From contig NZ_BBZB01000001.1 of assembly GCF_001269985.1 (NCBI RefSeq), positions 3,968,001-4,032,000 on the forward strand: DNA of 64,000 nt. Reading direction: 5' to 3'. The position numbers and the translations under genes are program-made. Under the pieces are notes generated by a model that was not told the origin of the DNA, did no database searches, and saw only the letters and a program-made list of their open reading frames with translations. The stretch comes from Pseudoalteromonas sp. '520P1 No. 423'. Lineage in GTDB: Bacteria > Pseudomonadota > Gammaproteobacteria > Enterobacterales > Alteromonadaceae. Shown piece by piece: positions 56,191 to 64,000 of this stretch (the first letter of the stretch is position 1; the number at the start of each line of letters is the position of its first letter).

Positions 56191-56622
56191 ATGTTAAAAA
56201 TAAAAAAGGTGAAATCAATAATTTCAATATCTATGCTTGTAACTGCAAATTTCTTAACAGCTTTTAGTGCGCAAGCTGAGATAGATTATATTACTTGTAA
56301 TAGCTGTAGTGATAATAGAATGAAATTATCAGCCGAAGCAACTCAAGAAAATAAAATTGTAAATGTTGTTGATTTTTTCTAATTTTACTACTAAAAGTTA
56401 TCTAGTATTTAATGAGCCGGGTCATAGTAGTGCTCGCGAGGTATCTGCGCATCCAGACTTACTTTCAGGAATTATCGATTTAAAAGATGCTAAAGCATAT
56501 ATAGATGAAGCTTTAAGTAATAACGACGTAAATACCGATGATTTAAAAGGTTTTTTACTGAATAAAGACTCTGCCTCAGACTTCATTAAGGTTATTCGTT
56601 TTGAAGATAGACAAAGAGATAT
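56191..56622 (+). pseudogene. frameshifted secreted protein cut by the IS3-family element
   Basis: ATG 56191 (AAGGA about eight bases upstream) opens a 63-codon frame with a signal peptide (about 1-30, FSAQA-EI) and YITCNSCSDNRMKLSAEA. It stops just after the T6 run at 56373-56378. Removing one T lets the protein continue into the second frame: NFTTKSYLVFNEPGHSSARE and FEDRQRDM, which runs into the IS left end at about 56623. Past the IS a plausible last piece ANLFLVEVI-stop is seen. No family is recognised. Lesions are the T-run slip and the IS insertion. Confidence 0.65.
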
Positions 56623-56660
56623 GGTAATCCCCCCGAAAAATAATCGAAGTCAAAAGTAGA
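56623..56660 (+). repeat. IS3-family left inverted repeat
   Basis: Starts GGTAATCCCCCC and contains TCAAAAGTAGA near its inner end; pairs with 57776-57813. Confidence 0.8.
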
Positions 56661-56694
56661 ATTTTCTCGTATGCTTAACCGCAGGAGATCATTC

Positions 56695-56961
56695 ATGAAA
56701 AAAGCACATTTTAGTGACAGTCAAATTTTAGCCATTTTAAAGCAAGCCGAAAATGGCGTACCTATCCCCGAACTATGTCGTGAACACGGCATGAGTAATT
56801 CTTCATTCTATAAATGGCGCTCTAAATATGGCGGTATGGACGCCTCACTTATGGCAAGAATGAAAGAGCTAGAAGATGAAAATCGGCGCTTAAAAAAGAT
56901 GTATGCCGAAGAGCGTTTAAAAGCTGAAATAATTCAGGAGGCCATGGCAAAAAAGTGGTAA
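56695..56961 (+). CDS. IS3-family transposase OrfA
   Basis: From ATG 56695 the 88-residue product has an N-terminal helix-turn-helix ([20 protein letters not shown], then [20 protein letters not shown]) and a leucine-zipper region ([20 protein letters not shown]). The sequence style matches the IS407/IS51-type OrfA. A frame starting eight codons earlier is possible. Its last codons GCA AAA AAG form the heptamer AAAAAAG, and a -1 slip there fuses it to OrfB to make the full transposase. Confidence 0.88.
   Translation: MKKAHFSDSQILAILKQAENGVPIPELCREHGMSNSSFYKWRSKYGGMDASLMARMKELEDENRRLKKMYAEERLKAEIIQEAMAKKW
56949..56955 (+). promoter_or_regulatory. programmed -1 frameshift heptamer A AAA AAG
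   Basis: The heptamer is in the OrfA frame as GCA-AAA-AAG, and stepping back one base enters OrfB exactly at the GTG at 56955. This is the standard IS3-family arrangement; the slip itself is inferred. Confidence 0.7.
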
Positions 56962-57797
56962 GAGCTTCTGAGCGTAAAGTGATGGCTAAAGAAGCGATGG
57001 TCAGTATAAGCCTGATATGTCGTACGTTCACGATTAGTGAAACCTGTTACAGGTACCAGCCTAAGCTAAGTGATGATAATGAGCTTATTGCAGATTTACT
57101 GTTAGGGTTAACTCAAAATCAGCGTAACTGGGGTTTTGGTTTATGCTTTTTATATTTAAGAAACGTAAAGGGCTATCACTGGAATCATAAGCGCGTTTAT
57201 CGTATCTATCGTGAACTCGAACTGAATATGCGAATAAAGCCTAATAAACGACTGAAACGTGAAGTTCCAGAGCCATTAGCTGTGCCTGAAGCGATGAATG
57301 AATGTTGGTCGATGGATTTTATGCATGACCAATTATCGGATGGAAGAAGTTGTCGTTTATTTAATGTGATTGATGACTTTAACCGAGAAGGGTTAGCAAT
57401 AGATGCTGATATATCCTTACCCGCAGAGCGTGTGATCCAATCACTTGATAGAATTATCGAATGGCGTGGTAAACCTAAGCGTATTCGCTCTGATAATGGA
57501 CCTGAATATATTAGTCATAAGCTTGCTGCTTGGGCAACAAAACACGATATTGAACTATGTTTCATTCAGCCAGGTAACCCACAGCAAAATGCTTATATTG
57601 AACGTTTTAATCGGACGGTAAGATATGACTGGCTCAGCCATTATATTTATCGTGATATTGAAGAATTACAAAACAGAGCAACACAATGGTTATGGACTTA
57701 TAACCATGAACGACCTAACATGGGAATTGGTGGTATAACCTCAATTCAAAAACGTAAACTAACACAGAGAAAAGCGTCTACTTTTGAACTCTATTAA
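56955..57797 (+). CDS. IS3-family transposase OrfB (DDE integrase core)
   Basis: The 280-residue product (GTG 56955) holds the DDE catalytic triad of the retroviral-integrase fold: Asp in [11 protein letters not shown], Asp in [12 protein letters not shown], and Glu in [20 protein letters not shown], the last two spaced about 35 residues apart as expected. It contains the upstream HTH_21-type region ([15 protein letters not shown]). No internal stop, so the element is potentially active. Confidence 0.92.
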   Translation: MVRASERKVMAKEAMVSISLICRTFTISETCYRYQPKLSDDNELIADLLLGLTQNQRNWGFGLCFLYLRNVKGYHWNHKRVYRIYRELELNMRIKPNKRLKREVPEPLAVPEAMNECWSMDFMHDQLSDGRSCRLFNVIDDFNREGLAIDADISLPAERVIQSLDRIIEWRGKPKRIRSDNGPEYISHKLAAWATKHDIELCFIQPGNPQQNAYIERFNRTVRYDWLSHYIYRDIEELQNRATQWLWTYNHERPNMGIGGITSIQKRKLTQRKASTFELY

Positions 57798-57813
57798 AAA
57801 TGGGGGGATTACC
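57776..57813 (-). repeat. IS3-family right inverted repeat
   Basis: Reads inward GGTAATCCCCCC then TCAAAAGTAGA on the minus strand, matching 56623-56660 with one gap. Confidence 0.8.
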
Positions 57814-58167
57814 GCTAACCTCTTCTTAGTTGAAGTAATATAAACTAGTAATTTTTTAATTATCATGTGTGTTTTATTTATAACATTTGCAATTTTACAT
57901 CCCTTCTATATTGTTGAATTAATGTAATTTAAAAAAAGCATAATAAATATGCTAACAGTTGAATTTATAATATAGGTTTTCATAAAATAAAATAAATAAC
58001 AAATACAGTAGCTTACATTTATTTTATGGGTTTTTTATTTCGTTTAAATATAAAAAGCTACTACCAGAACATCAGAAAACAACCTTTATTATTGAATTTT
58101 TGTGATTTATTGTCAGTCACATCTGAAAGTTGGTAGCATTTTAGTTACAAATTTAATTGGTGTTTAT
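57814..58167. other. AT-rich gap downstream of the IS
   Basis: About 350 bases, very AT-rich, without a supported gene. The first bases (ANLFLVEVI-stop reading, 57815-57845) may be the displaced end of the gene interrupted by the IS. Confidence 0.5.
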
Positions 58168-58365
58168 ATGCAAAGTGGAAATAAGATTAAAGATGTTTAT
58201 TCTTGCGAAATTCAAAAAAGTTTAGATTCATTTATAGAGATGGAAGCTTTTTTTGATTTAATGTTAGTAAAGAAAGAATTTAGAGTTTCATCAGTTGAAG
58301 TAATGAAAACTAAAGCAACAGAAGGAATCATTACATTACAAGAAATCCAATCAAACTTAAAATAA
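58168..58365 (+). CDS. hypothetical 65-residue protein
   Basis: From ATG 58168 (GGTG six bases upstream) the product reads MQSGNKIKDVYSCEIQKSLD, then FIEMEAFFDLMLVKKEF and a short polar tail ending EIQSNLK. It is amphipathic with no signal peptide or membrane helix. A frame opening 22 codons earlier (58102) has no ribosome-binding site. Nothing identifies it. It stands alone in a decayed zone, so it may not be a real gene. Confidence 0.35.
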   Translation: MQSGNKIKDVYSCEIQKSLDSFIEMEAFFDLMLVKKEFRVSSVEVMKTKATEGIITLQEIQSNLK

Positions 58366-58692
58366 ATAAATATTTCTTTATAATTAACATTAAATTCAAT
58401 TTTAACAGTGGATTAAATTTTTGGTTTACTTTTTTAAATTTCAATTATTAAATTAACTTACATAGTTTACTGGGTCTATTTTAGGGGTATCCCTCCCAGT
58501 TCAAGCAAAAGGATTAAGGATTATTGTGCAAAAACATAAGTATTACTCACAAAAAGTGCTGGAATCGAAAGTGCTTGAGGATGTGAAAGCGCATGGAAAA
58601 AACAAGCACTGCAAAATACAACACTGTCTAAAACACGATTTTATCAATACGCATCTATGTTAGCTATTGAACAACTCATAGTACGACAATAT
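58366..58692. other. gap with an unidentified degraded coding remnant
   Basis: On the plus strand, pieces such as QKHKYYSQKVLESKVLEDVK and, in another frame, TLSKTRFYQYASMLAIEQLI can be read between about 58527 and 58740, the second piece running into the acnB remnant. They look like remains of a coding gene disrupted by a frameshift, but I cannot name it. Confidence 0.35.
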
Positions 58693-59392
58693 TTAACTAA
58701 GAGAGATTGTGAAGCAGCGCTTAAGGGCTTTACCAACCATCTTTTGAGCCAACGTATATCCTTTAGTCGATTCCGCGATGTCTTCTGGTTTAGAAAATAA
58801 CTCAGTTTCAGCTAACTCTAATGCTTCACGAGCACGGCCTGTTAAACCTCGATCGATGATCAGTGGAATACGACCACCAGCACGCACTTCATCTAATAAT
58901 ACAGGACTAAGTTCAAATGTTGATATCACTTCGCCAGTAGCATTTTTTACAAGACCTTCGTAAGGGTAAATATCAATAACATCACCCATATTCATTTTTT
59001 GAACGTCTAATTCAATGGGTAATGCACCTGAATCTTCCATTGTATTATAAAAGATAGGCGCTATTTTACTGCCTAAACATACACCGCCACCACGTTTATT
59101 AGGAATAAAAGGAATATCATCACCCATAAACCATAAAACAGAGTTAGTAGCCGATTTACGAGATGAACCCGTGCCAACAACATCACCCACATAAGCCAGC
59201 TTTAATATAGGCAGCATCATCAACACCCGCAGGTACACGATGAGTTAAAAGATCTAATAAAAACTCTTCTTCACCTGTAGGTGGATTTTTAACTAATTCA
59301 ACTAAATCTGCAGTTTGTTCTGCATCTAGTGCTTTAGGTACAATCCCTTGTGCTGCACGTTCTGCTACGTGATTTCGATATTCTTGAAGCAT
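58693..59392 (-). pseudogene. acnB: doubly truncated aconitase B (acnB) remnant
   Basis: ATG 59392 with AGAGGG eight bases upstream begins the true AcnB N-terminus (MLQEYRNHVAERAAQGIVPK, then [20 protein letters not shown]). At about 59208-59198 the frame passes into a +1 frame that reads [20 protein letters not shown], which in full AcnB lies about 175 residues further on. The joint falls on AAAGCTGGCTT, readable as KAG in the first frame and KLA in the second, which suggests a short-homology deletion. The second piece continues with [20 protein letters not shown] and [19 protein letters not shown] to MVGKA near 58726, where AcnB similarity ends; the 4Fe-4S ligand region is absent. An intact aconitase must exist elsewhere if the cycle runs. 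Confidence 0.88.
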
Positions 59393-59656
59393 GATATGCC
59401 CTCTTGGTGACGTCCTTATATTCAACAACTCTAGCAGAGTTACAGAATATGTTTATTTATCAGACTAAAAATATATCAAAAGTATACGATTTTTTCGCTA
59501 GATGAAAGTGAGTGAAGCGGATCCTTACTTTATACTTATTATAAATTTGATGAATAGATCAGCTTATTTTCATAAATTGTAGGCATTAGGTTTTAGTAAA
59601 AATGAAATCTCTAAGGTAAGTTAGAGATCTTAATTTTTGTAGATGTTATTATTAAA

Positions 59657-60046
59657 TTATGATAATAAAATCAATACAATACCCATGACAGGTAAAATCG
59701 CTCCAGTTAATTTACTAGTGTTTTTTGGTAAAAAAATATTATTTGGATTAACAGGATCCACATATATTTGACATGTATGTGGTTGTTGTTTCGTCTTTTT
59801 AAAAAGCTGTTTATCAAAGTTGGTAATAGCACTTAAAGGCTTACTTTCAAAGCCATATTCCACCAGCATTTGTTTGTCTTTAAATGAACTAAACGGCATC
59901 AAATCCTGAAGTGATACCATAGTTACCTTGTCAATAAAACATACGCGCCAAGTGCGCTTTCGATATAAGCCATATATAAAATAAATTAATGGCTCAACCC
60001 CTAAAGCTGTTAATACTAATCCAGTTAAAAAAAGTTCATATTTCAT
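59657..60046 (-). CDS. small membrane protein, DUF3592-like
   Basis: The 129-residue product has two predicted membrane helices, at about 5-27 and 112-128, with a soluble loop between them that contains CQIYVDPVNPNNIFLPK, a pattern shared with the DUF3592 family. The function is unknown. It lies on the same strand as the hydroxyproline operon and downstream of it, with about 190 bases between, so a functional link is unproven. Confidence 0.55.
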   Translation of the reverse strand: MKYELFLTGLVLTALGVEPLIYFIYGLYRKRTWRVCFIDKVTMVSLQDLMPFSSFKDKQMLVEYGFESKPLSAITNFDKQLFKKTKQQPHTCQIYVDPVNPNNIFLPKNTSKLTGAILPVMGIVLILLS

Positions 60047-60237
60047 AGCATATCCTTATTGCAAAACTGAAGCTAAAATTACGCGTGAGCCTACTTTGCT
60101 TTATTATTTTATGCGAAGATCATTCCAAGTAAATTAAGGGAAATTAACCATTTTATATTTTTCATACTCATTAATAACATAAAAGGTAGCTCCCTTAATT
60201 TATTTTTATTTAAGTTTAAATACCATTCACAATCGTG

Positions 60238-61185
60238 TTATTTGTGGTTCTGATAAACCAAATGTGCGCCAACTAAATCACTTAATGCTGTTCCTACAGA
60301 TTTAAATAAAGTGATTTCATTTTTCAATTTACGCCCTGGTACATCTCCAGAACATAATTGTGCAAGTTCAGCTTTAACATCATTTTCACTAAATACACCT
60401 TCACTAATAGGTATCAGTAACTCACCCGCTTCATTTAAAACATTAGTACGACTATCAACATAAACTGAACTATTTAAAAGGGCCTGAGTATCACACTCTC
60501 TACGGTCACTATTATGATTACCAATTAAGTCAACATGGGCGCCTGCTTTTAACCATTCACCTTTAAATAAAGGCGTTGCAGAACCTGTTGCACAGCTAAC
60601 AATATCAGCCTGTTTTATCGCTTTTTCAACGTTACTTTGCTCACAAGCAACAAACTCAACATCCGTATGACGTTTTTGCATTTGCGCTATTAAGCTAGCA
60701 ACTTTATCGGTATTACGACCAACTATTGTTACCCTTTTCAGGTTTCTAACGCTTAAATGTGCACTGATCATGTATGTTGATAAGTTTCCGGTACCAAAAA
60801 ATACCAGTGATTGACTGTCTTCTTTGGATAAGTAGCGCGATGCTAATGCAGATACCGCAGCAGTTCGCCAAAAAGTAACACTCGTACCATCAACCAAAGC
60901 TAAAGGCACACCATGCTCTCGACTAAATAGCATTATTTTTGAATATAATGAATCGAATCCCACATCTGAATTTTGTGGAAAATAAGTAAAAGATTTAACG
61001 CCTATGACTTCTTCATTCCAAGCTGGCAATACAGCAAATGCGTTATGTTTTTCGCAACCTGGAGCTAGTTCAAATACCTGACGCTTTGGCATATTAAAAT
61101 CGCCAGCAAACCCTTTATCTAAAGCAGGAATTAAATCTTTAAAATTAAGTACTTTGTGAACTTGTTCTTTTTCTATTACTTTCAT
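60238..61185 (-). CDS. ornithine cyclodeaminase/mu-crystallin family protein, probable delta-1-pyrroline-2-carboxylate reductase
   Basis: The 315-residue NAD(P)-binding protein has the family pattern: FKDLIPALDKGFAGDFNMPK, VTFWRTAAVSALASRYLSK, the Rossmann FFGTGNLSTYMISAHLS, and VDLIGNHNSDRRECDTQ near the C-terminus. The ornithine-cyclodeaminase lineage includes LhpI-type enzymes that reduce delta-1-pyrroline-2-carboxylate to L-proline. The genes beside it are a probable trans-3-hydroxyproline dehydratase and an Xaa-Pro-type peptidase, which makes the LhpI role far more likely than ornithine deamination. Third gene of the operon. Confidence 0.82.
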   Translation of the reverse strand: MKVIEKEQVHKVLNFKDLIPALDKGFAGDFNMPKRQVFELAPGCEKHNAFAVLPAWNEEVIGVKSFTYFPQNSDVGFDSLYSKIMLFSREHGVPLALVDGTSVTFWRTAAVSALASRYLSKEDSQSLVFFGTGNLSTYMISAHLSVRNLKRVTIVGRNTDKVASLIAQMQKRHTDVEFVACEQSNVEKAIKQADIVSCATGSATPLFKGEWLKAGAHVDLIGNHNSDRRECDTQALLNSSVYVDSRTNVLNEAGELLIPISEGVFSENDVKAELAQLCSGDVPGRKLKNEITLFKSVGTALSDLVGAHLVYQNHK

Positions 61186-61272
61186 TTTTTACCTGTATAA
61201 CAATTAACGGTATTTAAGACCGCGTGGATAAATCCCCGCCTACAGCCTTGAATGACTCAATTACATAAAAGG

Positions 61273-62352
61273 TTAAATAACAAATGGCTTAGGTGCATGG
61301 GTTAAAACTTGAAAGTCATCGTCTGTAATAAGCAGGTCATCTTCTAATCTCACCCCACCAAAATCAGGGATATATATACCAGGCTCAATCGTAATAATAT
61401 TGCCCGGCTCTAACACATAATCACAGTTAGGGCCTATAATTGGCGCTTCATGTAAAAACAAACCAACACCATGACCTAAACCATCACCCGCCCATTGACC
61501 ATATTCAGATGCATTTAAAACTTCACGTGCTGCCTTATAAGCTTCAACTGCATGTAAACCAGGTTTTAAAATATCAATCGCTGCTTGCTGTGCTTGCGCA
61601 ACAGTATTGTAAAGATCCGTTTGTTTTTTTGATGCTTCTCCTAATATATAACTACGTGTCATATCAGAGCGATAACCATTTATTACCGCACCAAAATCAA
61701 GTGTGATGAAATCACCATTTTTAAGCTTTTGCTCGCCCGGAATACCATGCGGTAATGAACTGCGCTCGGCAAATAACATGATAGTGTCAAATGCTAACCC
61801 TTCTGATCCAAGCTTTTGCATGCGATATTCAAGCTCTAAAGCAACATCTCTTTCAGTTACCCCTTCAACAAAGTACGGCATTAACTCACTTAAAGCTTGA
61901 TCCGCAATCGCAGCAGCTAATTTAGTTTGTTTAACTTCCCAATGATCCTTAACCATACGTTGTCGCTCAATAACACCTGTTATAGGTACAACTGTAATAT
62001 TGCCAAGCTCTTTACATACGCCCTGCCACATAGCCACATTTATAAAAGCAGCATCAAAGCCTAACGTTTTTGTAATGCCTATATGGCGCTTGATACAAGC
62101 TCCTAATGTTTCTTTTTCGCGATCCCTGGTGATCACTTCAAAATCACGACACTCATTAACTGCTTGCTCAGCATATCTATAATCAGTAATTAAATAATTC
62201 TGCTCAGGGGTAATAATTCCATAAGCGGCATGACCGCTAAAACCACTTAAATAACGTAAATTTTCAAAACCTAGCACCAATAATGCATCTAAATCTTGTT
62301 CCACAAGCTGTGCGCGACATTGATTTTGCCTTTGCTGATAAATTTCTTTCAT
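61273..62352 (-). CDS. M24 metallopeptidase, Xaa-Pro peptidase type
   Basis: The 359-residue protein has a creatinase-like N-terminal domain (about 1-125, DALLVLGFENLRYLSGFSGH) and a pita-bread catalytic domain with the complete dinuclear metal set: Asp in FITLDFGAV, Asp in YRSDMTRS, His in GLGHGVGLFLHEAP, Glu in ITIEPGIYI and Glu in GVRLEDDLLI. The family cleaves Xaa-Pro or releases N-terminal residues before proline. No signal peptide, so it works on imported peptides. Its ATG overlaps the stop of the racemase-like gene by four bases (ATGA), so the two are translationally coupled. Confidence 0.92.
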   Translation of the reverse strand: MKEIYQQRQNQCRAQLVEQDLDALLVLGFENLRYLSGFSGHAAYGIITPEQNYLITDYRYAEQAVNECRDFEVITRDREKETLGACIKRHIGITKTLGFDAAFINVAMWQGVCKELGNITVVPITGVIERQRMVKDHWEVKQTKLAAAIADQALSELMPYFVEGVTERDVALELEYRMQKLGSEGLAFDTIMLFAERSSLPHGIPGEQKLKNGDFITLDFGAVINGYRSDMTRSYILGEASKKQTDLYNTVAQAQQAAIDILKPGLHAVEAYKAAREVLNASEYGQWAGDGLGHGVGLFLHEAPIIGPNCDYVLEPGNIITIEPGIYIPDFGGVRLEDDLLITDDDFQVLTHAPKPFVI

Positions 62353-63395
62353 CGAAAAATAAAACCTTCTTTTAATGGATCTTCAGGATCAATATAAAAC
62401 TCAGACTTGCCTGTGATATACGCCATACCACTTACTTGGGGAATAATCGCGTTATATTGGCCAAATTGGATAGTTTCAACCACTTTTACATTAAAGTATG
62501 AACCTAAAATACTTTCAATTTTAACTGACTCATCAATTACTAATTCACCTTTTGCATGATGAATCGCCACTCTACCACTCACTCCTGTACCTGTAGGACT
62601 GCGATCTAATTCACCTTCAGCAAAAATACATACATTACGACTATGGGCATCATTAGCTAATGTTTGTTGATGAGAAACAAAAATCACGCCATATAAAAAG
62701 CTTAAATCAGCTTCAAAGGGATGTTTTATTATAAACTGAGTTTGTACTGCTTCTTTTATCCGTTTACCCATATCAATTATGGTAATGCTATTTGTATCAC
62801 TGAGGTCTAAATCTAAAACGTCTGCATCTACATACGCATAAAAAGCCCCGCCATAAGCTAAATCGAAAGTAACATTGCCTAAATCGGCTACCGCGGCTTG
62901 TTGTTGCTTTAAAGCTAAAAATGAAGGTACATTGTTAAACCGAATATCAATTACTTTCTCATTTTTAACTGTAATATATGAAGTAATTAATCCTGCGGGG
63001 CTATCAATACGAAGTTCATTATCACCTTCAATAACATCAATCACTTTAGCTTCCACCGCAGCCTTAGATAAAGCAACAATCGCATGGCCACACATAGTGC
63101 TATAACCTTCATTATGCAAAAACAATACACCAAAGTGACTTGTTTCACGCTCAGGCTCAGTGATCAATGCGGCATACATATCAGCATGTCCACGCGGTTC
63201 AAAAATAATCGCTTTACGTAAATCATCAAAATGGGTTAAACAATACTGTCGTTTTTCTAAAATCGTTTTCCCTTTAAGTTCAGGAAAACCGCCAGTGATC
63301 ACTCTTAATGGTTCACCGCCAGTATGCATTTCTAATGTCGTAATATGGAGCCAATCTGTTGGTACTTGCCAGTTAGCAAAAGGATTTTGTTGCAT
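62349..63395 (-). CDS. proline racemase family, probable trans-3-hydroxy-L-proline dehydratase
   Basis: The 348-residue enzyme has the family fold markers LEMHTGGEPLRV, ERETSHFGVLFLHNEGYSTM and CGHAIVAL, and DRSPTGTGVSG. The first catalytic residue is Cys102 in MCGHA, but the second, at position 268, is Thr (SPTGTG) and not the Cys found in proline racemases and 4-hydroxyproline epimerases. Cys/Thr pairs mark trans-3-hydroxy-L-proline dehydratases such as human L3HYPDH, which yield delta-1-pyrroline-2-carboxylate. The operon's reductase-like gene fits that product. First gene of the operon; the reaction is inference from active-site residues and context. Confidence 0.85.
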   Translation of the reverse strand: MQQNPFANWQVPTDWLHITTLEMHTGGEPLRVITGGFPELKGKTILEKRQYCLTHFDDLRKAIIFEPRGHADMYAALITEPERETSHFGVLFLHNEGYSTMCGHAIVALSKAAVEAKVIDVIEGDNELRIDSPAGLITSYITVKNEKVIDIRFNNVPSFLALKQQQAAVADLGNVTFDLAYGGAFYAYVDADVLDLDLSDTNSITIIDMGKRIKEAVQTQFIIKHPFEADLSFLYGVIFVSHQQTLANDAHSRNVCIFAEGELDRSPTGTGVSGRVAIHHAKGELVIDESVKIESILGSYFNVKVVETIQFGQYNAIIPQVSGMAYITGKSEFYIDPEDPLKEGFIFR

Positions 63396-63472
63396 AGGTA
63401 AATTAATTTATAATAACATATTGCATACAATATACTCACATTAAATTAAATTGCAAATATGCTATATCAAGA

Positions 63473-64000
63473 TCAATTAAAAGGATTGCTCAATTGAGGA
63501 TCCGAAACAAAAGACTCGTCGGTTAATGCGTTTAAAAACGCGATTAAATCAGACTTTTCCTTTGAAGTTAAAACGAGCTTTTTTACAAAAGGGCTTTTAT
63601 AGATATTTTTCAATACTTGTGTTTGGTTATTAAACTGTTTATCAGCACGCCCGCCAGCATTATAATGCTCTACCACCTCTTCTAATGTGCTAATGCTTCC
63701 ATCATGCATATAAGGGGCTGTAAGTGCGATATTCCTTAATGTTGGCGCTCTAAATACCCCCATATCATTTGGATCTAAGGTAATTTCACTTAAGCCAATA
63801 TCCGCTAACGGATAACTCCCTTTACCATCTAAATTATACAAACCCGTATTATGAAAAGGTCGCCTATCTAATAATTGTTTTTCATGAGTTGTAGATTGCG
63901 TGAAATTAAAACCACCATGACAATGATGACACTCTAATCTTTCTGAAAAGAATAAATCCATACCTCTAATTTGACTTTCACTAAGTGCATCATCTTGCAT
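63473..64000 (-). CDS. di-heme cytochrome c peroxidase, C-terminal part (5' end off window)
   Basis: The frame enters from the right edge and ends at 63473, giving 175 visible residues. It carries a heme-binding CHHCH motif (ECHHCHGGFN), the axial-methionine region PYMHDGSISTLEEVVEHYN, and FRAPTLRNIALTA, all typical of the C-terminal heme domain of MauG/CcpA-type cytochrome c peroxidases. The ATG exactly at the edge need not be the true start, because the N-terminal heme domain is missing. It is probably periplasmic. It lies 77 bases upstream of the hydroxyproline dehydratase gene on the same strand, too far to be confident of an operon link. Confidence 0.85.
   Translation of the reverse strand: MQDDALSESQIRGMDLFFSERLECHHCHGGFNFTQSTTHEKQLLDRRPFHNTGLYNLDGKGSYPLADIGLSEITLDPNDMGVFRAPTLRNIALTAPYMHDGSISTLEEVVEHYNAGGRADKQFNNQTQVLKNIYKSPFVKKLVLTSKEKSDLIAFLNALTDESFVSDPQLSNPFN

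Larger units (their letters stand above)
56623..57813 (+). mobile_element. IS3-family insertion sequence
   Basis: The element of about 1.19 kb is bounded by inverted repeats that start GGTAATCCCCCC at 56623 and are mirrored at 57802-57813; the similarity extends inward about 37 bases with the shared core TCAAAAGTAGA. It encodes overlapping orfA and orfB with an A6G slippery heptamer (56949-56955). Flanking target duplications are not obvious. It appears structurally complete and inserted in a small secreted-protein gene. Confidence 0.88.

Overview
This window is a chromosomal segment of an AT-rich gammaproteobacterium. The E. coli-like order ygiF, ygiM, cca, uppP, folK, folB, plsY, tsaD, rpsU, yqeY, dnaG, rpoD, the dusB-fis and accB-accC pairs, and the many cyclic-di-GMP and TonB-type genes suggest a marine Alteromonadales member (Pseudoalteromonas/Colwellia-like). 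That placement is inference from gene content and protein style; no rRNA gene is present and I found no tRNA gene.

Layout. 1-1843: CYTH/CHAD protein (cut by the window edge) and the SH3-domain membrane protein YgiM. 1962-10419: a block inserted between ygiM and cca, holding an AsnC/Lrp regulator divergent from putA, a DUF3391 HD-GYP phosphodiesterase followed by a wrecked second copy, and the exeB-exeA secretin-assembly pair. 10632-20779: cca, a lipoprotein, the uppP-folK-folB cluster, plsY, tsaD, and the rpsU-yqeY-dnaG-rpoD macromolecular-synthesis region. 20874-27563: prmA, a frameshifted small lipoprotein, dusB-fis, purH and purD separated by a lipoprotein methyltransferase. 27712-37840: signalling and uncharacterised genes (7TM-EAL protein, DUF2797, DUF416, DUF2007, a long coiled-coil protein, a REC/DUF3369/HD-GYP regulator, LysR plus a 2OG-Fe oxygenase). 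37862-42596: an accessory patch with an ECF sigma factor, a multispan membrane protein, a secreted amidohydrolase, an NTF2-like protein and a 45-residue membrane peptide, bounded by two near-identical 21-22 bp direct repeats. 42597-47296: a TonB receptor with a PepSY membrane protein and two small membrane proteins, probably for siderophore iron. 47887-55247: groES-groEL behind a sigma-32-type promoter, fxsA, dsbD, aroQ and accB-accC. 55395-59392: a decay zone with a broken diguanylate cyclase, a frameshifted secreted protein hit by an IS3-family element, and a doubly truncated acnB. 59657-64000: a probable trans-3-hydroxy-L-proline catabolic operon (proline-racemase-like dehydratase with Cys/Thr, M24 Xaa-Pro-type peptidase, ornithine-cyclodeaminase-like reductase) and a partial di-heme cytochrome c peroxidase.

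How the parts connect. The hydroxyproline operon is predicted to yield L-proline, the substrate of PutA at the other end of the window. All intact cyclic-di-GMP output domains here are degradative (two HD-GYP, one EAL); the only GGDEF-type cyclase candidates are degenerate or broken. Several genes carry disabling lesions (HD-GYP copy, cyclase, two small secreted proteins with slips in T runs, acnB), so this genome is either actively losing genes or contains a few homopolymer errors; the acnB, HD-GYP and cyclase lesions are multiple and cannot all be sequencing errors.
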